This document shows positions 8,123 through 16,246 of a stretch of 64,000 bases of DNA, in pieces; position 1 is the stretch's first letter; each line of letters begins with the position of its first letter. A model generated the notes under the pieces. It was given only the letters and a program-made list of their open reading frames with translations, did not search any database and was not told the DNA's origin. Where the stretch lies: the NCBI GenBank assembly GCA_017654935.2, contig CM065686.1:27536591-27600590 (forward strand). Reading direction: 5' to 3'. The DNA comes from Phymorhynchus buccinoides (taxonomy: Eukaryota; Mollusca; Gastropoda; Neogastropoda; Raphitomidae). A program made the translations under genes and the position numbers.

Positions 8123-9180
8123 GCCTTCGCTCTCAGGGGTTTTCCACGCGCACCGTGGATCTGCTGGTCGCCTCTCGGCGTAAGTCTACAAACGATCTGT
8201 ATGATCTTCGCTGGGCCACCTGGTTTGCGTTTTGTCAGGAGAGGAAGTTTGATCCGCTTCGTCCCTCAACGGTTCAGTTCGTGGAGTTCCTCTCTCACTT
8301 GCTTAGAACTAGGAACTTGTCCTCTCAAACCTTGTCAGGTTATAGGGCGGCCCTGATTAGCACGATCTCGTTGTCTTTAGGTTCCAAGTTTACGGAGAAT
8401 CTCTCGGCTTTGCCAGTCTCTCACTTCCTGGACGCTGTGCGCCTCCAAGCCCCGTCCAGAACGGTCCAGTGTCCTCAGTGGGACATCTTTTTGGTTCTGG
8501 CTTTTCTCAGGGACAAATGTGAACCCCTGGAGTCGTTGTCTCTTAAGCTTCTGACTCTCAAGACAGTTTTTCTCATTTCTCTCGCCACTGCCCGTCGCAT
8601 CAGTGGTTTGCATGCTCTGAGTGGTCTCACCAAGGACGTCCAGTTCGAGGAGGACTTTTCGTCTGTCTCCCTTTCTTTCCTCCCGGAGTTCCGTGCAAAG
8701 AACCAGTCTGGTGATGTTTCCTCTCCCTTGGTCTCTATTTCGAGTCTTCGCTCCGTTCTGGGTCCTGATGATCGTGATATCTTCCTCTGCCCCGTTAGGG
8801 CTCTTCGTTCTTATCTGGCTCGTACAAAGTCCTTCAGAGGGGCTAAACGTCGCCTGTTCGTCTCCATTAACCCCAAGTACTGCAGCGATGTGGCTAAGGG
8901 TACTGTGTCCCGTTGGATCCTCGACCTCATTAAGTTGGCCTATGCCCGCTCTCTGGTTAGGCTACCTGATAACCCCATTCGCGCCCACGAGTTGCGGGCC
9001 ATCAGCTCTTCCCTGGCGGTAGTCAAGGGTGTCCCTCTTGTGAAGGTTATGGCCTCAGCGTTCTGGAAGTCGCAGAACACCTTTCTTCAGTTTTACCTGA
9101 GGGATATCTCCGCTCAGGGCGAAGACGACTCCTTTTCCATTAAGAAGGTGGTCGTTGCGCAGGTCCCGGTCTCCTTGTAG
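8104..9180 (+). CDS. DIRS copy B ORF3: tyrosine recombinase
   Basis: 358 residues, the same length as in copy A, with all catalytic positions: Arg164/165 in TARRISG, His295 and Arg298 in HELR, Trp321, Tyr331 in FYLRD. The ATG at 8104 overlaps the ORF2 stop by 19 nt. N-terminal residues 1-135 form the presumed DNA-contacting core-binding domain; the tail after Tyr331 ends VVVAQVPVSL, nearly invariant among copies. It should act in the nucleus on circular element DNA. The likely crossover is the short core AAAATCCACC found at the element ends. GTGAGT follows immediately after the stop codon. Confidence 0.93.
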   Translation: MATVRLGLRSQGFSTRTVDLLVASRRKSTNDLYDLRWATWFAFCQERKFDPLRPSTVQFVEFLSHLLRTRNLSSQTLSGYRAALISTISLSLGSKFTENLSALPVSHFLDAVRLQAPSRTVQCPQWDIFLVLAFLRDKCEPLESLSLKLLTLKTVFLISLATARRISGLHALSGLTKDVQFEEDFSSVSLSFLPEFRAKNQSGDVSSPLVSISSLRSVLGPDDRDIFLCPVRALRSYLARTKSFRGAKRRLFVSINPKYCSDVAKGTVSRWILDLIKLAYARSLVRLPDNPIRAHELRAISSSLAVVKGVPLVKVMASAFWKSQNTFLQFYLRDISAQGEDDSFSIKKVVVAQVPVSL

Positions 9181-9400
9181 TGTGAGTACCGGTGTTTTTT
9201 GTGCCCCTGTTTTTTCTCTGTGTTCTTTGGTATATCATTGACATGACTGTTTGGGGGTATTTATTTGCATATTTTCAGGGATGTTGTACATCTTTCGGGG
9301 GATTCTCTTAGGAGTGTTTCCCTCTTTTACTGATATGCTTTTGGGGTTGTTGGTGTGTCAGTTGGCACGCATCACCCTCCACCACGGTGGTAATCTGCAG
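9181..9400 (+). other. 3' untranslated region of DIRS copy B
   Basis: Holds GTGAGT at 9182-9187 directly after the stop and TCATTGACATGA at 9235-9246, the counterpart of the palindrome in copy A. Just before the ICR there is a short G/C palindrome CCACCACGGTGG followed by TAATCTGCA, also recognisable in copy A. No coding signal. Confidence 0.45.
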
Positions 9401-9498
9401 TTGTTTTGAGTGTTGGTATAGTATGATTAAATTAGATTGGTGGATTTTGATTAATCCTACTATCTATTTAATTTAATACTTACCAACACTCAAAACAA
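9401..9498 (+). repeat. Internal complementary region (ICR) of DIRS copy B
   Basis: Bounded by TTGTTTTGAGTGTTGGTA and TACCAACACTCAAAACAA. Its reverse complement matches the outer left end of B (3385-3431) on one side and the outer right end of B (9713-9763) on the other, including B-specific variants, so the ICR equals the joined ends of its own element read backwards. Confidence 0.88.
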
Positions 9499-9539
9499 AA
9501 AATGTTCCCTCCCAGCCTCCCTCCTGATGCGGGGCTGTA

Positions 9540-9763
9540 AAATTACACGAATGACATATCCGGTGTCCCAAGGGTGCGCGTCATACCCGGAAGTAAGGGG
9601 AGTCACTCCCGCTGCTCCCTGCGGTATGGGTGCAGTCCCTTGGGCCCACTTTCGTTTTAGCTATTGCTAGGGTAAGGTTCCAGGTTGTTTTAGGCTAATG
9701 CAGTTGTTTTGAGTGTTGGTAAGTATTAAATTAAATAGATAGTAGGATTAATCAAAATCCACC
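9540..9763 (+). repeat. Right inverted terminal repeat and right end of DIRS copy B
   Basis: The inverted repeat proper (about 9544-9712) complements 3432-3600. The terminal half-module (9713-9763) runs from TTGTTTTGAGTGTTGG to AAAATCCACC, after which homology stops and intron sequence begins. This gives a base-level right border at about 9763. Confidence 0.87.
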
Positions 9764-9999
9764 ATTTTTTATGTGATGGGCTTACCAACTGATCAAGGCA
9801 ATGGGCCTCATTTAATAAAACTCTAAATGACATTTTGCAAAGTTAAATCACTGACGGTGACGTCATATGAGCAAAAATGACTTGACTTGACCTGAAATTA
9901 CCAAAAATTTGAGGGTTTGTTTTTGTCTCTAATGAAGTGCAATTTTTCAAGATATGGCCCATAATTCCAGCACAGTGACTTGACTATGATTTCTGTCAG

Positions 10000-10119
10000 G
10001 CCACAGAGGAGATGGAGGGAATGGAGGGGCTCAAGGCGAGGAACCTGCGGCTCCTGGCCAACATCTTACCTCTGGATGTGGCCGAGTTTTTCCTCAAGAA
10101 TCAAATCAAAAATGAACTG

Positions 10120-10122
<3 letters not shown>
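10000..10122 (+). CDS. Adenylyl cyclase exon: linker and start of C2 domain
   Basis: A 123-nt exon between an acceptor (TTTCTGTCAG, ending 9999) and a donor (CAG then GTAACA at 10123), starting and ending in phase 0. It encodes 41 residues including GLKARNLRLLANILPLDV, the helix and LP turn that precede the second catalytic domain of metazoan transmembrane adenylyl cyclases. It joins in frame to the exon at 12843. The upstream part of the gene (membrane domains and C1) is outside the window, beyond DIRS copies A and B. The paralogue subtype cannot be settled from this part. Confidence 0.88.
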
Positions 10123-10130
<8 letters not shown>

Positions 10131-10150
<20 letters not shown>

Positions 10151-10385
10151 CCAACATCTTGCCCCTGGATGTGACCGAGTTTTTTCTCAAGAACAATATC
10201 AATAATGAACTGCAGGTGTGTGTGTATGTGACTGTGTGTGTGTGACTCTGTGTGTGTGTGTGTATGTGACTCTGTGTGTATGTGTGTGTGTATGTGAGCT
10301 GTGTGTAGTTTGTGTGTGTGTGTGTGCATGTGCGTGCGTGCATGCATGCGTGTGTGAACTGTGTGTAGTGTATATATGTGTGTGT
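10131..10385. repeat. (TG)n-rich microsatellite
   Basis: Long TG runs with interspersed TATG, CTG and CATGCATG steps, lying between and around the partial exon copies. Long cysteine/valine or histidine/threonine frames in this region are low-complexity artefacts. Confidence 0.9.
10151..10215 (+). pseudogene. Partial duplicate of the adenylyl cyclase exon, copy 2
   Basis: Matches the 3' half of the exon at 10000-10122 and encodes SNILPLDVTEFFLKNNINN without a stop. It ends CTGCAG followed by GTGTGTG, so a donor-like GT remains, but the 5' side is TG repeat with no polypyrimidine tract or AG acceptor. Probably a non-functional exon fragment. Relative to the true exon it changes Ala to Thr and Gln to Asn. 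Confidence 0.7.
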
Positions 10386-10452
10386 CCTGGCCAACGTTTT
10401 GCCTCTGGATGTGGCTGAGTTTTTCCTCAAGAACAATATCAAAAACATACTG
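10386..10452 (+). pseudogene. Partial duplicate of the adenylyl cyclase exon, copy 3
   Basis: A third copy of the exon 3' half, encoding LANVLPLDVAEFFLKNNIKN with no stop. It shares AACAATATC with copy 2, where the real exon has AATCAAATC, so copies 2 and 3 are closer to each other. It runs straight into TG repeat without a good donor, and no acceptor is seen upstream. Confidence 0.68.
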
Positions 10453-10536
10453 TGTGTGGGTGTGTGCACACATGCACATGCATGAGAGAGAGAGGTGCTA
10501 GAAAGAAAAGAATCTCTATGGAGAACTGGACAACAG

Positions 10537-11421
10537 AGAAGAAGCCCCCCCTCAATCAAGCGTTTCGGCCCTGAACTCATTACACTCTAAGGGAGCCCCC
10601 CTCAATCAAGCGTTTCTGCCCTGAACTCCTTGCACTCTAAGGGGGCCTCCCTCAATCAAGCGTTTCGGCCCTGAACTCCTTGCACTCTAAGGGGGCCTCC
10701 CTCAATCAAGCGTTTCGGCCCTGAACTCCTTGCACTCTAAGGGGGCCTCCCTCAATCAAGCATTTTGGCCCTGAACTTCTTGCTCTCTAAGGGGGCCCCC
10801 CTCAATCAAGCGTTTCGGCCCTGAACTCCTTGCACTCTAAGGGAGCCCCCCTCAATCAAGCGTTTCGGCCCTGGACTGCTTGCACTCTAAGGGGGCCCCC
10901 CCTCAATCAAGCGTTTCAGACCTGAACTTCTTGCTCTCTAAGGGGTCCCCCTCAATCAAGTGTTTCGGCCCTGAACTCCTTGCACTCTAAGGGGGCCTCC
11001 CTCAATCAAGCGTTTCGGCCCTGAACTCCTTGCACTCTAAGGGGGCCTCCCTCAATCAAGCGTTTCGGCCCTGGACTGCTTGCACTCTAAGGGGGCCCCC
11101 ATCAATCAAGCGTTTCGGCCCTGAACTTTGCACTTGCACTCTAAGCGTTTCGGCCCTGAACTTCTTGGGGGCCCCCCTCAATCAAGCGTTTCGGCCCTGA
11201 ACTCCTTGCACTCTAAGGGGGCCCCCATCAATCAAGCGTTTCGGCCCTGAACTTCTTGCACTCTAAGAGGGCCCCCCTCAATCAAGCGTTTCGGCCCTGA
11301 ACTCCTTGCACTCTAAGGGGGCCCCCCTCAATCAAGCGTTTCGGCCCTGAACTCCTTGCACTCTAAGGGGGCCCCCATCAATCAAGCGTTTCGGCCCTGA
11401 TCTGCTTGCACTCTAAGGGGG
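10537..11421. repeat. 50-bp satellite array, about 17-18 copies
   Basis: Tandem units with a 50-bp period; typical landmarks are CTCAATCAAGCGTTTCGG, CCTGAACTCCTTGCACTC and TAAGGGGGCC. Most units differ at a few bases. One stretch near 11120-11180 is rearranged, with a shortened and partly repeated unit. The array lies inside the adenylyl cyclase intron. Units are contiguous with no unique spacers. Confidence 0.95.
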
Positions 11422-11439
11422 CCGGGCCGCACCCTGGTC

Positions 11440-11600
11440 ATGACTCTGGGTGCTCCTCTGCTGTCACCACATTTTTTTTCTCCAGAAAAAAATACCCGGA
11501 ATTGAACCCGTGCCCAAGTGCTTGGAGATATTATTATTCAGCAGAGTGAAAGACTGACTAACATAGGAGAGAAAGAAAAACATTAAAAAGCCCATTTGGG
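11440..11600 (-). repeat. Possible tRNA-derived SINE fragment
   Basis: On the minus strand GCACGGGTTCAATTCC (about 11495-11510) resembles a tRNA T-arm with Pol III B box (GGTTCRANNCC). A stretch about 50 bases 5' of it on that strand (TTAGTCAGTCTTTCACTCTG) could be a degenerate A-box side. No complete cloverleaf is seen and no second copy was found here. Weak call. Confidence 0.3.
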
Positions 11601-12842
11601 GTGAATGGAATTGGGAAGGAAGGGAAAGGAGATAAAAAGGAAAGAGGGGGTGTCAATCAAACACGCAAGCTGACATTTTGTTCACAAATGAAGATACGAA
11701 AACAGACTAACAACATAGAGCGGTCCAAAGTCATTGGAATATCTGTTCGATTAAATATTTCTCGTTTATCCCATAGCTTCAACTTTTTCGGCCCAGAAGA
11801 CTTTGGGACAGTTGTCATTGAGGATGGTCCGCTGATGCCAACAAATAGTTTAATAGTTTCTTTGCCAATGTTGCCCGTTTGGTGCCTTGGTGATTTAACA
11901 TCCATGTTACTGAAAGGCATCAAATCAGGGTCTTATCTAGTGAGACTTGTATGTTTTTAATTTGGGGAGGTAAGGAAAATCCATGTCACAGGGAACCCCC
12001 AATATTGCAGACACCATGTTTTCTCTACAAAGGTAAGTTTGATAGAACTTTTTGGCTGACAAATGGCTGGTGATAAACGGGTTAAAGCCACAGTCAGCCT
12101 ATGTAAACGATCCGTGTGAGAGGCGAGGTCACATTTGCAGACCTGTTTTCCTTACGGATTTGTCTGTAATTATTACATTTTGAGACCTGCGATTACGCTG
12201 TTACGGTCAGCAAAAAAAAAATCTGCATTTCTGCTGAACGAGTGCAGAAAAAAAAAGAGAAGAAGAAATCGAAAGAGGGCAGTGTTTGAACCGTACTTGG
12301 CACTGTCGTCAGCTATCCACACTGGTTATGTCCCTTGAATCATTACTTCTGCTCAGTTCACTTCCTGTTTACAGAGCCATGGCGCCATTTTGTAGGTGTG
12401 ATTGCAATTATGACGAAAAGAACCACAGACACGTAGCTCCCCGCTCAACCAAAATGTAGACAGTTGTCGAAGGCAGGTTCGGACAGGAAGTTGCAGCGTG
12501 CATGTACATTTGACCCCCCCCCCCCCCCCCCCCCGCTCCCCTCAACAAAACTTCTGACGGTAGTGAAACATTTTGGTGGAAGGATTTCTCGGCCAGCAAA
12601 ATTACATACAGATGCCTAAAATTACTGATTTCAGAGCTTGGGATTACTGACGGTGAAGATTTGGGGTAAACAGGTCTGCATTAGCTTCACTGCTGGCTGC
12701 AACCCTTCTTATTTTCCTTGTGGTGGGAGGCAGCATGTTTCTAACTATCGAGACCTGAATCTTTGGATTGGCTGCTTTAATCTTTAATTGAGTCTTAACA
12801 AAGTTCAACAAAAAAAGATTGTGCTGTTGTTGGTTGTTACAG
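11601..12842 (+). other. Intron sequence without recognised gene
   Basis: Remaining part of the intron before the exon at 12843. It holds A-rich stretches, a poly-C run at about 12512-12534 and the polypyrimidine/acceptor GTTGGTTGTTACAG at its end. Small frames here show no recognisable domain. Confidence 0.6.
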
Positions 12843-12989
12843 TCAGTGTACTACCAGGACATCGACATGGCAGGCCTCATGTTCTCCTCCATCACCAACT
12901 TCTCCGAGTTCTATGTAGAGCTGGATGCCAACCAGCAAGGTGTGGAGTGCCTCCGCCTCCTCAACGAGATCATCGCCGACTTTGACGAG
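12843..12989 (+). CDS. Adenylyl cyclase exon: C2 catalytic domain, first part
   Basis: A 147-nt exon, phase 0 at both ends, between TGTTACAG and GTCAGA. It encodes 49 residues with the C2 signatures [19 protein letters not shown] and [17 protein letters not shown]. As in other C2 domains, the metal-binding Asp typical of C1 (FADI) is replaced by FSSI, so this half supplies adenine-binding and transition-state residues rather than metal ligands. The sequence resembles several vertebrate membrane cyclases (types 1, 3, 5/6) without a clear single match. The product makes cAMP from ATP at the plasma membrane. Confidence 0.95.
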
Positions 12990-13239
12990 GTCAGAAATAA
13001 AGGTTTGGGCAAAGGTGCCCATTTCAAAGGAAATATTGTACTTTTAATTCTGGTAGGTATGAAGCTGTAATATAATTTACAATGATTGGGACATTTTCTT
13101 ATGGTTTTCATTTTCTTGTTGTCTTTTCCCAACATAATTATGTTTACCCAAAATGTGGAAACTGGAGTAATATATTTTTTTTAATTAAATGTTGAAGAGA
13201 AATTCTTTCTCTGCAGGCACATTAAGCATAAACTGCTTG

Positions 13240-14095
13240 CCAGACGCTGTTTAATCGCAGGTTCAACTTTTTGCAAACGCTTGCCTCCTATGCCGGCAAA
13301 TGAAAACGGAGGAGGATCACAGAATCCTGCAAAGAGACCTAAAAAACCTGGAGTTATGGGCAAAGGAAAGCGAAATGAAGTTCAACACAACAAAATGCTT
13401 CATCCTCAGCATCCGAAATTCATCGTGCCATTTTTGCCAACTTGGCAACCATATCTTACAGCACATGAACTCAATCCCTTACATCAGCATCCAAATTATC
13501 CTGGACTGAACATGTCAGTAAAATAGCGATGCCAGCCTGGGGTTACTACGAAGAAATCTGCACTTTTGCCCCCATGAATGCAGGAAAGCAGCATATACCT
13601 CACTTGTCAGGTATAGCTCTATTGTATGGAACCTTATCAACAGAAGGACATTGACAAGCTGGAGGGAATCCAATGTTGCTCTGATCGCTTCAAAAAGCAA
13701 GATTACTCATCAAGAAACCCAGGCTGCCTCACTAATATGCTTCATGACCTACATCTTACCCCCCAACATGAGAGCGGAAACATCATCGTCTAACGTTCCT
13801 GTATAAAATCATGAATGGACACTGTAAAGGCAGATTATTTCATCACTCCTGTCAGAATCAAAGAGGCCAGTGAGACCAACAAGATCAGAAGGTTCACAGT
13901 CTCAAAACATCATAGCACAGTTCGCAAGAAACAACACCCGCTGCTACAACATCAAGTTCAGCAATACAGAAGCATACAAGAACAGCTTCTTTCCGTGAAC
14001 GGTGCGAGACTGGAACAGCCTCAACGATGACACCGTGGGAGCAGAGACGATCGAGGCTTTCAAGCACCGCCTCTCGTCTCCAACAACAAATCACA
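13240..14095 (+). mobile_element. Non-LTR retrotransposon relic (CR1/jockey-like RT C-terminus)
   Basis: Translations in successive frames give EEDHRILQRDLKNLELWAKE, KFNTTKCFILSI, then GLLRRNLHFCP and finally YKNSFF and VRDWNSLNDDTV. This is the order of the segment after the YADD box through the C-terminus of CR1/jockey-like LINE proteins. Several frameshifts and stops interrupt it, and EN and the catalytic RT motifs are missing. It is a dead 3' fragment in the intron between exons 2 and 3, in the same orientation as the host gene. Confidence 0.8.
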
Positions 14096-14290
14096 CAAAT
14101 TTTTTTAATTCATATTCATCTTTCTTATATTTGTGCTCTCCCCGAAGTTTTTCCATTGGACCAGAATTGGTTCTTCTGCCAACGTACCAGATGCAGATGC
14201 AGAATGGATGTAATGGTTTTTTTTATAATTTGCAATGGTAATTTGTTCAAAGGCATTGTTCTGATTTGATGATGACAACTCCTTTTTCAG

Positions 14291-14492
14291 CTGCTTTCTG
14301 AGGAGCGTTTCAGCTGCATAGAGAAGATCAAGACAATTGGCCAGACGTACATGGCGGCCTCGGGCCTCACCCCGGAGACCTACTACTCCGACCTGAAGCA
14401 TGTCACCGCCATCGCCGACTACGCTTTTGCCATGAGGGAGCAGCTCAAGTTTGTCAACGAACACTCCTTCAACAACTTCACGCTGCGCATCG
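14291..14492 (+). CDS. Adenylyl cyclase exon: C2 catalytic domain, middle part
   Basis: 202 nt, entering in phase 0 after CTTTTTCAG and leaving after the first base of a Gly codon (phase 1) at GTGAGG. It encodes [20 protein letters not shown], a subtype-variable stretch, and [13 protein letters not shown]. The Lys in KIKTIG corresponds to the adenine-contacting lysine of C2 (Lys938 in rat AC2 numbering), consistent with ATP rather than GTP as substrate. The split Gly codon is completed by the exon at 21769. No frameshift is seen. Confidence 0.95.
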
Positions 14493-14509
14493 GTGAGGCT
14501 GTCGTTTGA

Positions 14510-14745
14510 TTGAAAAGCATCTGCTTTATTTGAAAAAAAAGATCTGCTTTTATTTGAACAAAACATTGCTTTTATTTGAAGAAAGATCTGCCTTTATTTG
14601 AAAAAGAAGTCTGCTTTTACTTGAAACAAATGTGCTTTTATTTGGAAAAAAGTCTTTAAAAAAAAAATCTGCTTTTATGGGAAAAAATCTTCTGCTTTTA
14701 TTACAAAAAGGTTCTCTTTTTATTTAAAAAACCACCCCTGCTTTT
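14510..14745. repeat. Degenerate minisatellite just downstream of the exon 3 donor
   Basis: About nine imperfect units of 20-30 bp with core TCTGCTTTTATTTGAAAAAA. It starts some 20 bases after the splice donor. Unit length and the A run vary. Confidence 0.8.
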
Positions 14746-16246
14746 ACTTAACTCTTAAGTGCCTGAACCGCGTGTAGCCGCAAGCGCCGTGCTTCCCTGA
14801 ACCGCACCATACCGCAACTCTATACATGCGTTGTTTAGTCATGTTACTAAGGAAGGGGGAACCCAGAGAGGAAGCTTTAATGACAGTGGGAAAGCGTTCG
14901 ACTTCCGTTTACAATGGCCGCCATTTGCATGGAGACCGATTGAAGGCTAATTTTGGTTGATTTTCTTAGCGATTTTTTCTACGAACTTTTCTCTTCAAAA
15001 TGGCGGAATTCTGAACGATGGATGACAATGTTATTGATGCTTTTATCGACGAATTGTGGGCCAATTGTGCTTTTGGACTTTGTTGTAATCGCCAGAGTGA
15101 AGTGACTGCTTGAACTGACAACTAGCACACTGCTGCACAGTGTTTACTAGCGGATCACTTCAACTATCGATCAGCAGAAAATTGATTGAACGATCGCGAT
15201 GACCGGTCATCTGCCGAACGTTCAGAACCTATTTTAGACTGCGAATTGGATATATTTAACTCTCTTGTGCGGTGAACGGTCGTGAACGTTAAAAAAAAAT
15301 TTGGATCGGAAACGTCCAGAACTTTCAGGAACGTATGGATTCCACGTGGCCGGTTTGGGCGCTTCCATTTTGTTTCTATCACATGGCAGTCACGTGAGCG
15401 CTTCAGCCTCGCTTTCGCTAGTTCCGTCCTTTGCAATATGGATGACGAACAGTTATGGCGTCCATTGACTGAGGAAAGCGATGAATAGTCCTATTTACCG
15501 TTTACCGTGATTTTGTATCTGTGGTGTGCGCAGCGCCATTTTGTCAGCCGAGTTGTATGCGCGGTAAAACATTTGTGTGTGCAAACTGTGACTGAAAATG
15601 AACTGCCAGTGCGTTGCTTTGTCATGTTTTGTGTTGTTGTGTCTTTGTGCAGAATCCAGTATTTAGTAGGTCGTTATGGCAAAAATTAGGTCTGTACTGT
15701 TATGTGTAGTTTGTGTGTGAGTGCAACACGGGCCGTTGAAGTTGCCGTGGCTTTCGATCACGAGTACATCTGCTCGTCTTCTCAGGTTCGTTTTTCGTTT
15801 TCAGTCTCTTGCGGCCTAGACACTGAATGCAGCTTTATCGTTGTTTTTTTCTAGAATGTTAATAAAATTCAGGGAGTGAGGCTTAGAGTTAGGCTTTGTA
15901 GTCCGAAAAATATGGTACATCTCAAATCCCTGTGGGAGAGAATAAAAGAAAAGACACAAAAATGTCAGGGCTATGTTACTGAATGAACTTTTTACCCCCT
16001 CTCTAATAGCCTCCTGGATGCTTAGACGCTTTTCCCACGCTTTCTGAATGCGGACAGCTGATAACCATGGAATTTGGCTTGGACTGACTGTATAGCGCCA
16101 ATGGGACAAGAGAGAATATCACTGGCTGCTGCATACATGAATGGGGTTGCTGATATTGGCTCCTTTTCCTTTCGTACATTTAGGTGGGAAAAGCATTTTG
16201 ACATGACGAAAAATCTTTCTTTTCTTTTTTTCTTCTTTTTAAAAAA
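14746..16246 (+). other. Intron sequence, no gene recognised
   Basis: About 1.5 kb of unique-looking sequence within the large intron 14493-21768. Short frames occur on both strands, none with a known domain. No RNA gene was recognised. Confidence 0.55.

Larger units (their letters stand above)
3385..9763 (+). mobile_element. DIRS-type retrotransposon copy B, full length, apparently intact
   Basis: About 6.38 kb with every expected part: left inverted repeat, ORF1, ORF2, ORF3, ICR (9401-9498), right inverted repeat (about 9540-9712) and terminal half-module ending near 9763. All three frames are open. The left end abuts copy A. The right end passes into unrelated intronic DNA just after AAAATCCACC. 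No target-site duplication is seen, as expected for tyrosine-recombinase integration. It is the only copy in the window with a complete coding set, so the best candidate for an active or recently active element. Confidence 0.93.

Noticed and set aside
10066..10580. His/Thr- and Cys/Val-rich open frames, also at 49596-49949, 53858-54227, 55438-55959 and 60741-60923
   Set aside because: Direct translations of CA/TG/GA microsatellites.
10537..11421. CRISPR-like regular array
   Set aside because: Units are contiguous 50-mers without unique spacers, in an animal intron; it is a satellite.
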